Source of the DNA: Bacteroidales bacterium
Lineage (GTDB): Bacteria; Bacteroidota; Bacteroidia; Bacteroidales; UBA10428
Assembly (NCBI GenBank): GCA_016934395.1
Contig: JAFGSZ010000079.1
Span: forward strand, 1-64,000
Length of the DNA stretch: 64,000 nt
Direction: 5' to 3'
Positions 33,391-42,361 of this stretch are shown piece by piece (the first letter of the stretch is position 1; each line of letters starts with the position of its first letter). The notes under the pieces were generated by a model, which saw only the letters and a program-made list of their open reading frames with translations, was not told the DNA's origin and did not search any database. A program made the position numbers and the translations under genes.

Positions 33391-34677
33391 TCATTTAGCT
33401 TCAACAGGCTTACCATTTCTGATTTCCAGTAAATCAGGTATTCCTTTTCTATTGCCATACCTTTCAAACTCTATTGATCCGGTTGCTCCATTGTATTGAA
33501 GTGATTTCATGGATTGTATTATATTTTCTCTATCGGTACCTCCCTTTCTGATAGCTTCAATTATTACATTCATTCCATCATAAGCATAAGCTGCCACCGG
33601 ACCCGGCAGATATCCAAACTGCTCCAGAAAATCATTTTGAAATTCCATCCCTTTTGTTGTAAACCAAAAATCTGCAGAAATAAATACTCCTTTTTCAGCG
33701 TATTTCCAGAATTCCTTCAGGGTGGCGCTTTCACCTAAAACAGAAATCGGGCCATACAGGGTATAATCCATTTCAGTTTCTGACAATTTTTTAATTAACC
33801 GAAGTGAATTTTCAGGTCCTCCAAACAGTATTATGTTTTGTATTCCCGATGCCTGAATTTGATTAAGCAAATTGTTAAAATCAGGCTTCAGCAGATCATA
33901 AAACAATTGTTGCGGAACAGGAGATTCTATTTTTTTTAATTGTTTTACAAAACAACCGGCAGCCAGTTTGCCATCATACCCGTTGTCTGATACAATTATA
34001 AATTTACTGGGTTTTCTTTTATTTATTATTTCATCGGCAAGTACTTTTGCCTGCTGATTATCGTCTGGCACGCATCGGAAATACCAGGGAACAAAAGCCT
34101 GTGAAAGGGTGGGATCGGTAGCCCGCGATGATACCATCATCACTTTTGCTTTTGTAGCTACCTGTTCGATTAAATGAGCATTTCGCCCATCCAGCGATGC
34201 AAGAATAGCCGTAACATTATATTCAGTAATCAGACTTACTACTTCTTTAGCAGCGGCACCCCATGGCCCGTCGCAATAACGTACCAATAGTTTAAAATCT
34301 TTTTGATTAAATCCACCTACGGAATTAGCATGGTTTATGGCAAGTTTTGCTCCATGAAGGGCAGCCAGGGCTAACTCACTTTTCGATTCCCTGGTGCTGA
34401 GCATTAATCCAATATTAGTGGTTTCTGTACAGAAATCATGTTCAGCGACAACTGATGTTACTTTTTTATCCGATATATTTACCGGTATTTTTATTTTAGA
34501 TGAATCTTTATTAACCGTATTTGCTTTTATAGTTTGTTTTTCCGTTTTCGAAGATATATTTTGACATGCAGCGAATACAATTAAGCTAGTAAAGCTCAAT
34601 ACTCTTACAATTCCTGATATTGTAAAATATTTTGCTCCGACAGCCATCCGGGCATAATTCTTCTTTCGGAACATCAT
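33391..34677 (-). CDS. Type I periplasmic binding lipoprotein (LivJ/Peripla_BP_6-like), second copy
   Basis: A 428-residue lipoprotein with an unusually long N-region before the hydrophobic core (VLSFTSLIVFAACQN, lipobox FAAC). The mature domain has the two-lobed fold of branched-chain amino acid/urea-type binding proteins: TNIGLMLSTRESKSELALAALHGAKLAINHANSVGGFNQKDFKLLVRYCDGPWGAAAKEVVSLI, VMMVSSRATDPTLSQAFVPWYFRCVPDDNQQAKVLADEI and GPVAAYAYDGMNVIIEAI. It is a paralogue of the upstream gene, which shares WGAAANEVV, PWMIRCMSDD and AYDGMN. No ABC permease or ATPase of the Liv type is in the window, so it may deliver ligand to something else or act as a sensor. Confidence 0.82.
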   Translation of the reverse strand: MMFRKKNYARMAVGAKYFTISGIVRVLSFTSLIVFAACQNISSKTEKQTIKANTVNKDSSKIKIPVNISDKKVTSVVAEHDFCTETTNIGLMLSTRESKSELALAALHGAKLAINHANSVGGFNQKDFKLLVRYCDGPWGAAAKEVVSLITEYNVTAILASLDGRNAHLIEQVATKAKVMMVSSRATDPTLSQAFVPWYFRCVPDDNQQAKVLADEIINKRKPSKFIIVSDNGYDGKLAAGCFVKQLKKIESPVPQQLFYDLLKPDFNNLLNQIQASGIQNIILFGGPENSLRLIKKLSETEMDYTLYGPISVLGESATLKEFWKYAEKGVFISADFWFTTKGMEFQNDFLEQFGYLPGPVAAYAYDGMNVIIEAIRKGGTDRENIIQSMKSLQYNGATGSIEFERYGNRKGIPDLLEIRNGKPVEAK

Positions 34678-34754
34678 GTTGTAAAAATATTGAGGGATTC
34701 CTTTAATATTAAAACATATTTGCCAGTAAAATATCAGAATGATTTTGAGCCGGA

Positions 34755-36026
34755 TTATTTAAAAGCTGTGGGGAAAAACACAAATTTACCGTTTTTCACT
34801 TCTGCCTGCCAGATATCCCCAATGTCATTCCAGGATGCATCAAAAATAATTTTTCCGGTGATCCCCTGGTATCCCTGGAAAGTTTTCATATCGGTTAATA
34901 CATCCCTAATTAGGGCACGGTTTAAACCTGCTTTTTTTATAGCTTCAATGGTAATATTCATTCCATCGTATGCATGTGCTGCAAATACATCAGGTTCCTG
35001 GTTAAACCTTTTCCGGTAATTTTGTTGAAATGCCTTTAGCTCCGGAATATCCGCATCCGGATTATACTGACAGGTAGTAATAATCCCTTCAGCATTTTTC
35101 CCGGCAATCCTTAAAAATTCGGGAGATACTACACGGTCGCTTGCAAATGCAGGTTGGTTCATACCCATTTCACGCATCTGGTTTAAAATTAACGCTGATT
35201 CTGTGGCATTACCCCAAATCAATACCGCATCAGGGGATAAGGTTTTTATTCGTTCCAGTTGTGTTTTAAAATTCGTTTCACCATCATCAAATCGCACTTC
35301 CAGAATTGTGGGATGCCCTATACGTTCGGCGCCGTCTTTAAACTCGGCTGTGCCTACACGTCCGTACCTGTTATTAGCCCGGATTACGGCAACACGTTTA
35401 TACCCTTTCTGTTCATAAACATAGTTTACCAGGGCATAACAACTCTGCCGGTCATCACTCATACACCGAATCATCCATGGGATACGGGTTTCAGTAAATG
35501 TAGGATCCGGATCACTTGTGTTTATCATAGGAATTTCAAGTTTCAAAGCGACCCTCAGAGCCACATGTGAATTGATATCATCAATAGTCCCTAAGAAAGC
35601 CCAGGCGCCTGCATCATTCATTTTTACCACTTCATTTGCAGCAGCGCCCCATAATCCCACATCATTATGCACTAATATTTCAAAAGGAATACCATGGTAT
35701 CCGCCTTTTTTGTTTGCTTCTTCCAATGCCAGCATGGTACCCTGCAACATTTGTCTGCCCTGAGGTACTAAAGGGGAACCTTCAAAAGGTCCGAGAACTC
35801 CTATTTTTATCGTTTTTAAATTTGTGGGTGCAGGTTTTTCACGACCGGCGCCAGTAAATTCCTGCGGAGTATCAAAGAAATTTACATAGGCTTTTTGAAA
35901 TCGTCCGAAAGGAACCATTTCATCAGGCGTTCTGCCATAGTTTTGTTTTTGATCCTGCCCGTAGGTTTCCGGGAAAAGTATAAGGACCAAGCTAAATGCC
36001 GATAATATAAACAACCTGGTTTTCAT
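34755..36026 (-). CDS. Type I periplasmic binding protein (LivK/Peripla_BP_6-like), first copy
   Basis: A 423-residue exported protein with a signal peptide cleaved near TYGQD (about residue 23). The binding-protein core starts IKIGVLGPFEGSPLVPQGRQMLQGTMLALEEANKKGGYHGIPFEILVHND and continues with WGAAANEVVKMNDAGAWAFLGTIDD, EIPMINTSDPDPTFTETRIPWMIRCMSDDRQ, YKRVAVIRANNRYGRVG and AAHAYDGMNITIEAI. Members bind amino acids, urea, amides or aromatic acids. It lies 35 bases after the Reg_prop gene and 77 bases before the second copy. The ligand is unknown; keeping two paralogues suggests two related ligands. Confidence 0.85.
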   Translation of the reverse strand: MKTRLFILSAFSLVLILFPETYGQDQKQNYGRTPDEMVPFGRFQKAYVNFFDTPQEFTGAGREKPAPTNLKTIKIGVLGPFEGSPLVPQGRQMLQGTMLALEEANKKGGYHGIPFEILVHNDVGLWGAAANEVVKMNDAGAWAFLGTIDDINSHVALRVALKLEIPMINTSDPDPTFTETRIPWMIRCMSDDRQSCYALVNYVYEQKGYKRVAVIRANNRYGRVGTAEFKDGAERIGHPTILEVRFDDGETNFKTQLERIKTLSPDAVLIWGNATESALILNQMREMGMNQPAFASDRVVSPEFLRIAGKNAEGIITTCQYNPDADIPELKAFQQNYRKRFNQEPDVFAAHAYDGMNITIEAIKKAGLNRALIRDVLTDMKTFQGYQGITGKIIFDASWNDIGDIWQAEVKNGKFVFFPTAFK

Positions 36027-36061
36027 ATTATTTATTGGATTGAATGAATAGCCTATTATTA

Positions 36062-37168
36062 TTATTTTATTTTAGTTCCGTGAGATACTCCTTTTGATGT
36101 AGCTACCCATATATCATCACCTTTTACATCTACACCAATTACAAAATTATGTGCAATAGCAGTCGGAGCGGTATTTTCAGTTATATCATCACCCTTACGA
36201 TAAATAACTTTTCCTGATGTACCATTCTCATCTTTTTTATAGGTAACCCAGCTTTCACCATTAAAACTACTGAGCCCCTTGTCGGTGCATAAAAATACTA
36301 CCGGGCCAATGGCTCTAAGGTTGTTTATAAAATTACTGGCCAGGCCGCTATCGTGATCAAAAAAACCTTTCCACCTCGTACCATCGTATCGGCTTAATCC
36401 AAAATAGGTTGCAACCCATAATATATCATCAGCATACGATACTGCTGTGGTAATATCATGCACCACACCATCATCGGGGAATAAGTCAATTTCCATTTCA
36501 CCGTCCGGGTCCACGTGATCCCTGAATCGTTTGGTCTTTTTATCCTGTTCAATCACACCGCCACCCCAGGCAGCAATATATACTTTTTCTTCACTGGCAC
36601 ATACGCCATACGTCCATGGTTCGTGCATGGGTGCGTTTCTTTCTGTGTAAATTTCCCATTCTCTTGTATAGGTATCATAATGGCTCGCACCTCCACCGGT
36701 AGCAGCCCATATATCTTTACCATCGCACACAATGGAGTAAATTACATCGTTTGCCAAACCACTATTAAACTGCGTATAGGTTACAAATTTACCCGCGGAA
36801 AGCTGGCTGACACCTCCCATGGTCCCAATCCACAGGTCTCCGGAAAGTTCGCTTACATCAATAGAAATTACATGATTATGGGCGAGGCCGTCATCCACTG
36901 TATAGGTCTTCCATGTTCCATTTTCGAATAATGCAAGTCCGGCGCTGGTTCCAACCCATACCCTGTTTCCATCAATACGAACACAATAAGCCTTATCAGC
37001 CGGAAGTCCGTTCTTTTTCGAATAACTTTTCCAGTTTCCATAGGTTGGTACAGGGGCAGGTTTAAAGCTGCCCCCGGTGCCCTGGCAGAAGATTTCAAAA
37101 TCCGCAGCCCAAAAGAAAACAAATACAAGCGCGGTAATTAACAGATGTTTCAGGTTAGTTGTTTTCAT
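36062..37168 (-). CDS. Exported Reg_prop-type beta-propeller protein
   Basis: A 368-residue protein with a signal peptide (about 1-28). It is made of repeated blades of the two-component-regulator propeller type: WKSYSKKNGLPADKAYCVRIDGNRVWVGTSAGLALFENG, WKTYTVDDGLAHNHVISI, DLWIGTMGGVSQL, IWAATGGGASHYD, LWVATYFGLSRYDG and IWVATSKGVSHG. In hybrid two-component sensors these blades form the periplasmic ligand-binding part. Here there is no histidine kinase or DNA-binding part, so the protein is a free periplasmic or surface propeller. It sits between the heme-propeller genes and the two binding-protein genes, 7 bases after the former. Confidence 0.8.
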   Translation of the reverse strand: MKTTNLKHLLITALVFVFFWAADFEIFCQGTGGSFKPAPVPTYGNWKSYSKKNGLPADKAYCVRIDGNRVWVGTSAGLALFENGTWKTYTVDDGLAHNHVISIDVSELSGDLWIGTMGGVSQLSAGKFVTYTQFNSGLANDVIYSIVCDGKDIWAATGGGASHYDTYTREWEIYTERNAPMHEPWTYGVCASEEKVYIAAWGGGVIEQDKKTKRFRDHVDPDGEMEIDLFPDDGVVHDITTAVSYADDILWVATYFGLSRYDGTRWKGFFDHDSGLASNFINNLRAIGPVVFLCTDKGLSSFNGESWVTYKKDENGTSGKVIYRKGDDITENTAPTAIAHNFVIGVDVKGDDIWVATSKGVSHGTKIK

Positions 37169-37175
37169 AATTCAT

Positions 37176-39209
37176 TTAATGATAAGATAGTAAAGAATCT
37201 GAAGCAGTTTCGGGATTTTCCACATAATAATCTGCTTCTCGTATAGATTTTAAATATTCCACAAGATCATTTAGCTGGTCTTTTAACATATCGTTGGCAA
37301 CACCATGTTTATCTTCAGGATTAAATTTTGTCCATATTTCCTCAAGAGTAGGAGCACTACCATCGTGTAAATAGGGTGAAGAAGCAAATATGTTATTTAA
37401 CTGAGGAGTATCAAACAGCATGGAATCGTCTGTTGCAGCCAGTGTGCCAACATCTGCCATTTGTAAATTTGTGAAATAGGGCGGGGGATGGCAGGTATAA
37501 CAACGGTTACTTGCCGGAATTTCATTACCAAAATTATCGTGTGTACGATAGAATATTGCTTTTCCCCTTTGCTGTGCAGGAGTCAGATTTTCATCCGGAT
37601 TGTACATAAGGTTTGGAATATCTTTTATACCGGTTCTGATATAACAGACCAATGCATCCAGATCATCATAATTAAATGATTCCGTTCTTGTGAGGTATTT
37701 TGAAAAACGCATGCCATCCTGTTTGTGTATGCTCTGGTTTTTCCCGTTCCATTTAAAAGGCGGAGTGTCTCCAATATCTCTCAGGGTTTGCACATTGGTA
37801 ATGTTGCGGCCAATCGCAGCCATATTGTATACCAGGCCGTCTTCATGAGCGTCGGGATGGCAGGTATAACATGAATACTGGTTTTCAAATGTTCGGCCGG
37901 CGTTATTAAACAGCCTGCGTCCGCGACGCGACATGGTAATTTTGGAAGGACCTTTAAGATCAATATGTCCCGAAACCTCTAAATTATCCGTATTAATGAT
38001 AGCTATCCGGTCTTCAAGCCGTTCTGCAACATACAGCAGTTTTCCATCTGGTGAAAGTGAAAGACCTTTTGGATTAGCCCCTGTTGCAATTCGTGTAATC
38101 ACATATTTTGAACTTATACCAAGATGGTTGGCATACATTTTCAGGCTATCTTCAGAAGTATTGGCTATAAAATCCCGTAAGGAATCAATATCTATTACGG
38201 AAATTACATTTACCCCGGCATTTGAAATAAAGGCTTTTTTTCCGTCCGGAGTAATAGCAATATCAAAGGGATCGGAATAATATGCATTCGGCTCATCAAG
38301 CAGAAATTGAAAAATTCTGCCGCCTTCTTTCCGTTCAATAATTCCAATGCCATGATTCATCATCCAGCCTTTTTCAACCTGTATTGAAGGAATTAAATTT
38401 TTAGGACGAATCAATGTGGCAATTGCCAGATCGCCTGAAGGAGTGAAGGCCACATTTTCCATTACATAGGCTTTTTCAAATATTATCCTGTCTGTAACAT
38501 ATTGCGAGTTAGTATTTAATACGGTTAACTCCGTCATTGGAGGTGTATTATAGGGCATTGGGAGCGTGCGTCTGCTGGTAACAAATACATTATTGCCATC
38601 GGGAGAGATTTTTGCACAAGTTGGATTATTTCCGGCAGCCAGTCGTTTCTTTTCTTTTTTTAAATTTAAATCAAGAACTGAGATATCAGATGAAAACGAA
38701 TTTACCACATACAGGTAGTTATTATCATTACTTATGGCAAGACCGGCCGGGCCATTTCCGGTTTTTAGAGAATCTATTTCTTTTGAGGTTCCCAGATCAA
38801 TAACTGAAATATAATCAGACCATTGGTTACTGACATAAGCAAGAGTGTTGTTGCTATTAAGCACCACACTGTGGGGATGTTCTCCGACTTTTATTTTATG
38901 GATTACTTTCCCTGAAGTCACATCCACCTCAAGTAAAACATTACCTTCCTGGCCCACCACGTACATTTTATTACCCTCTTTGGATAAGGTAAGGTTCAAT
39001 GGTGAAATGTACTGCCTGTTTAAGATTTTATAAATCGGGCCTTCTTCTTTTTCATACAAATGGCAATTCAGACAATTTAGCGGATGATCATCCACTTCGG
39101 TAATATAATTTACATGTGCCCTGGCCCATTTTTTTGCAGGTTTTGAAATTAAATGACCCGCCAGATATAGGATTCCGATAATAGGAATTATTAAATAGTA
39201 TTTTTTCAT
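37176..39209 (-). CDS. YVTN beta-propeller fused to multiheme cytochrome c (MauG/CCP-like)
   Basis: A 677-residue membrane-anchored protein (helix LIIPIIGILYLAGHLI, residues 6-21). Three c-type heme motifs are present: CLNCH (46-50) close to the membrane, CYTCH (447-451) and CYTCH (570-574). Between the first two lies a YVTN-type propeller (GKVIHKIKVGEHPHSVVLNSNNTLAYVSNQWSDYISVIDL, SPDGKLLYVAERLEDRIAIINT). The C-terminal 250 residues resemble the di-heme peroxidase/MauG group (GDTPPFKWNG, LTPAQQRGKAIFYR, FDTPQLNNIFASSPYLHDGSAPTLEEIW). It would be periplasmic and redox-active: electron transfer, peroxide reduction or oxidation of a bound substrate. It follows the next heme-propeller gene by one base. 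Confidence 0.85.
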   Translation of the reverse strand: MKKYYLIIPIIGILYLAGHLISKPAKKWARAHVNYITEVDDHPLNCLNCHLYEKEEGPIYKILNRQYISPLNLTLSKEGNKMYVVGQEGNVLLEVDVTSGKVIHKIKVGEHPHSVVLNSNNTLAYVSNQWSDYISVIDLGTSKEIDSLKTGNGPAGLAISNDNNYLYVVNSFSSDISVLDLNLKKEKKRLAAGNNPTCAKISPDGNNVFVTSRRTLPMPYNTPPMTELTVLNTNSQYVTDRIIFEKAYVMENVAFTPSGDLAIATLIRPKNLIPSIQVEKGWMMNHGIGIIERKEGGRIFQFLLDEPNAYYSDPFDIAITPDGKKAFISNAGVNVISVIDIDSLRDFIANTSEDSLKMYANHLGISSKYVITRIATGANPKGLSLSPDGKLLYVAERLEDRIAIINTDNLEVSGHIDLKGPSKITMSRRGRRLFNNAGRTFENQYSCYTCHPDAHEDGLVYNMAAIGRNITNVQTLRDIGDTPPFKWNGKNQSIHKQDGMRFSKYLTRTESFNYDDLDALVCYIRTGIKDIPNLMYNPDENLTPAQQRGKAIFYRTHDNFGNEIPASNRCYTCHPPPYFTNLQMADVGTLAATDDSMLFDTPQLNNIFASSPYLHDGSAPTLEEIWTKFNPEDKHGVANDMLKDQLNDLVEYLKSIREADYYVENPETASDSLLSYH

Positions 39210-39210
39210 T

Positions 39211-40614
39211 TTATTCTACTATATGTTCTTCATCATCCAAAGTTTCTAAAGAAGGAATTAAAACCGGAGCCTTTTGGGCAGATAAGGTAAGCCTGTTATC
39301 AGGAGCTAATTCCGGATCCTGATGACAACCCACGCAACCCCGCCGTTCGTTCGGCCTGATCCATAGCCATGCAGAGGGCCCATTTACAATTTCCCCGGTA
39401 TCATTAATGGTTTGAATGCGGAAAGGAGTATTGGCAATTACCTGAAGATGAAACGAGCCGTCGTTTTCAACAGTAGCTTTACCCAATGAGCCATGTATGC
39501 CTGTCAAACGGATTCTGTTTGTTTTTTTACTCTCATTATTTTTAGATGATGTGTTCGTTAAATTTATATCCTGGCAAAAATACAATCCGGTTTTTTTCGA
39601 TTCATCCACTTCACTGGGGAGGTTTCTTGGCCGCTCTCGAGGGACTGCTACCACGGCTTCAACAATATGATAATCCGGGGTACTGTAAACTTTTTCCTTT
39701 ATTTTTTTTGTTTCCGGATCAAATTCATATAGTCCATAGTTATCCTTTTCAGATGTTCGGTAAGAAACGAGGCATTGACCGGATGGCAAGGGAAAAATAT
39801 AACGAAAACTTCCTTCAGTGTCCGGAGATAAATTCATCCTGGTAAACAATGGCCTGTTTTGATTTACGGCGATTATATTTCCTTTGTTTGCATCTCTTTC
39901 ACAGGTTTCTGTAAAAAAAACCATTCCTTCCGGAGTTTCCCATGCCCGGCTAATAAATTTGCTGTTTTCAGGGAGGTCATAAAACAACTCTGCTTTTGTA
40001 CCATCAGGACGCATGACCATTAATATAGGTTTCGCGGGTTCGGGGTATAATTGTGTGCTGACTGTAACAATTCGTCCGTCTTTTAACACAGTTGATGAAA
40101 GATCGGTATGCGGATGAAAAGTTATCTGTTGCATTCCGGATCCATCCAGGTTGCAGACATAAAGCGCCTTTTCATTTCCTGTTACTATATTTTCGGGCCG
40201 TTTACTAAATACACATTTACCTCCGGGCAAATAGGCCGGATTTGAACAATTTTCCTTGCCCGATGTAATTTGTTTATATTCAAGAGAAATAAGATCCATT
40301 TCCCATATCTGCCAAAGGTCTTCTTTATTTTTTTGTGCGCAAAAAAGCATTTTTCTCCCGTCGTATGAAATTTCCGGGGATTGGGCTCCATAAAAATCTG
40401 CAGTAAGCTCTTTAACCGGTTTATCGGATTTTGTTAAATTAAATGCCACGATGCGTGGCCGGGGAAAATTATCCATTACAATGTTGTCGGGAGAATCAGA
40501 TGAAATTTCCGTCAGTATAACCAAACCTTCCGGTATTTTATTACCACAGGATATAGCCAGGAAGGAAAGAAAAATAAAAACTATACTATATTGTAATCTG
40601 GATATTTGTTTCAT
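39211..40614 (-). CDS. PD40/TolB-like propeller lipoprotein with one c-heme site
   Basis: A 467-residue lipoprotein (lipobox AISC, C23). The bulk is a TolB/PD40-type propeller (SPEISYDGRKMLFCAQKNKEDLWQIWEMDL, NPAYLPGGKCVFSKR, LYVCNLDGSGMQQITFHPHTDLSSTVLKDGRIV). Near the C-terminus, RPNERRGCVGCHQDPE supplies one heme c site (C427, C430, H431) inside a short domain like that in hydrazine-synthase-alpha-related proteins of many non-anammox bacteria. I infer a periplasmic or outer-membrane electron-transfer or substrate-oxidising protein. It ends one base before the YVTN-cytochrome gene and begins 4 bases after a CRTAC1 gene, so these are one operon. Confidence 0.8.
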   Translation of the reverse strand: MKQISRLQYSIVFIFLSFLAISCGNKIPEGLVILTEISSDSPDNIVMDNFPRPRIVAFNLTKSDKPVKELTADFYGAQSPEISYDGRKMLFCAQKNKEDLWQIWEMDLISLEYKQITSGKENCSNPAYLPGGKCVFSKRPENIVTGNEKALYVCNLDGSGMQQITFHPHTDLSSTVLKDGRIVTVSTQLYPEPAKPILMVMRPDGTKAELFYDLPENSKFISRAWETPEGMVFFTETCERDANKGNIIAVNQNRPLFTRMNLSPDTEGSFRYIFPLPSGQCLVSYRTSEKDNYGLYEFDPETKKIKEKVYSTPDYHIVEAVVAVPRERPRNLPSEVDESKKTGLYFCQDINLTNTSSKNNESKKTNRIRLTGIHGSLGKATVENDGSFHLQVIANTPFRIQTINDTGEIVNGPSAWLWIRPNERRGCVGCHQDPELAPDNRLTLSAQKAPVLIPSLETLDDEEHIVE

Positions 40615-40618
40615 GCTG

Positions 40619-42277
40619 TTATTTTTGAGAAGATTCTTTCACGGTAAGTATCTGGTTGGCCTGAACATTTTCTAAATGTTGAATAATCCCCGAAGGCCAG
40701 ATAATTTCGATTTTATCAGCCTTTTCTTTCGATCCAAGACCAAAATGCAATCGAGGATCATTCTGTGAAAGATAGCCGGTTGTACTTTTTTTCTGTGCTG
40801 CCTGAATTTTATCACCTACTGTTATTTTAATCCTGGCGCCAATACCGTCTTTGTTACTTTTATCACCTATAAGGTGCAACTCCAGCCAGTTATTTTCATT
40901 TCCTTTATTATTTCTCAGCAACACTCCTTTATCATTCAGGTTCATGATGTAGGCATCAATATCCCCGTCGTTATCGTAATCGCCGAAACATGCCCCGCGG
41001 CCAACAAGTTCTTTTTTAAAATATTCTCCGTGTTCAACAGAAACTTCTTTAAAGGTTTTCCCATCAATATTCTCAAACAGCTGGTCTTCGTGACCATATA
41101 AATGTTTCAGTTCACCGTTGGTTTTAAAAATATCCACATCACCATCGTTGTCAAAATCGATAAAAGATGATGACCAGCCCACATGTTGAGCGGCAGCGGA
41201 GGCAATTCCCGAAGGATTTGAAACTTCGCTGAATACTCCGTTACCCTCATTTCTATAAAGGGAACAATAACTATCATCTGAAACAAAAAGGTCCAGCAGG
41301 CCATCATTATTAAAATCGGCAAAATCCACCGACATACTTATGGTTGCCTCACCGCTCTGGTTAAAAGCCAGTCCGGACATTACTCCGTGATCGACAAATT
41401 TTTTACCACCTTCATTATGAAAAAGGTAATTTACCATGTGATCATTGGCAACAAATACATCCACAAATCCATCATCATCGTAATCTGCAGCGCCAACACC
41501 CATAGCTCTTCCATCCGGGTTGTAGATCCCCATGGGTTCGGAAACATCAGTAAATGTTTCATCTCCGTTATTGTGGTATAACACATCGGCCTGGGCGTCA
41601 TAGGCCATGGGGCCGGGAAAACCATCAGGGGCATAGTAATAATCATATTCCGGATCAAAATACACATAATTGCCTACATAAATATCCAGGAAACCGTCGT
41701 TATCATAGTCAAACCAAACAGCTCCAACACTGCATGATTCGCCTCTTATTCCTGCTTTTTCAGAGATATCGGTAAAAGTACCATTACCATTGTTCCTGTA
41801 AAGTACGTTTGGCCCGTTATTACTAATATAAATATCAGGAAAACCATCGTTATTAAAATCGCCTATGGTTATTCCCATACCGTAACCGGTATGTCCAACG
41901 CCTGCTTTTTTAGTCACAGCTTCAAATGTGCCATCCTGCCGGTTCCTGTACAGATGATTCTCGTATGGCTTTTCCGGTTTTTCACCTTCACTGAACCCTT
42001 CAATATAGGCTCCGTTGCATACATACAGATCTATAAATCCATCCTGGTCATAATCCAAAAAGGCAGCCCCGCCTCCAACCGATTCAACAATATTGCTTAA
42101 ATGATCATCACCGATGGAGTGGATAAAATTTATTCCCGAATAATCGGTAATTTCCTGAAAATAATCATCATTGGCTGCAGGAAGTGTTAATGATGCTTGT
42201 TTGTCTGTAGATTTTTTATCCGTTGAACAAGCAGATAACAGAATAATCAACGATAGTAAACAGAAATAATTCTTCAT
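40619..42277 (-). CDS. CRTAC1-family lipoprotein (VCBS propeller plus ASPIC/UnbV)
   Basis: A 552-residue lipoprotein (LLSACS, C17). One VCBS/FG-GAP propeller covers about 40-450, with blades reading FLDYDQDGFIDLYVCNG, IGDFNNDGFPDIYISNNG, WFDYDNDGFLDIYVGNY, AADYDDDGFVDVFVAND, FADFNNDGLLDLFVSDD, FIDFDNDGDVDIFKTNG and FGDYDNDGDIDAYIMN. An ASPIC/UnbV domain closes it (WLELHLIGDKSNKDGIGARIKI, LHFGLGSKEKADKIEIIWPSG). It closely parallels the 551-residue protein at 44826-46481, probably by duplication. It lies directly upstream of the heme-propeller genes. No enzyme activity is known for such propellers; calcium-dependent binding is likely. Confidence 0.85.
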   Translation of the reverse strand: MKNYFCLLSLIILLSACSTDKKSTDKQASLTLPAANDDYFQEITDYSGINFIHSIGDDHLSNIVESVGGGAAFLDYDQDGFIDLYVCNGAYIEGFSEGEKPEKPYENHLYRNRQDGTFEAVTKKAGVGHTGYGMGITIGDFNNDGFPDIYISNNGPNVLYRNNGNGTFTDISEKAGIRGESCSVGAVWFDYDNDGFLDIYVGNYVYFDPEYDYYYAPDGFPGPMAYDAQADVLYHNNGDETFTDVSEPMGIYNPDGRAMGVGAADYDDDGFVDVFVANDHMVNYLFHNEGGKKFVDHGVMSGLAFNQSGEATISMSVDFADFNNDGLLDLFVSDDSYCSLYRNEGNGVFSEVSNPSGIASAAAQHVGWSSSFIDFDNDGDVDIFKTNGELKHLYGHEDQLFENIDGKTFKEVSVEHGEYFKKELVGRGACFGDYDNDGDIDAYIMNLNDKGVLLRNNKGNENNWLELHLIGDKSNKDGIGARIKITVGDKIQAAQKKSTTGYLSQNDPRLHFGLGSKEKADKIEIIWPSGIIQHLENVQANQILTVKESSQK

Positions 42278-42361
42278 TTGTAGTGCAGGGTAAAAGATTT
42301 GGTAATCAAATATTGTAAAATATTGTCAATTCTCCAAAGATATTATACACAAAAATAAGTC

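Noticed and set aside
36062-37168. Hybrid two-component sensor
   Set aside because: Only the periplasmic propeller type is present; there is no kinase, receiver or HTH part and the gene ends cleanly.
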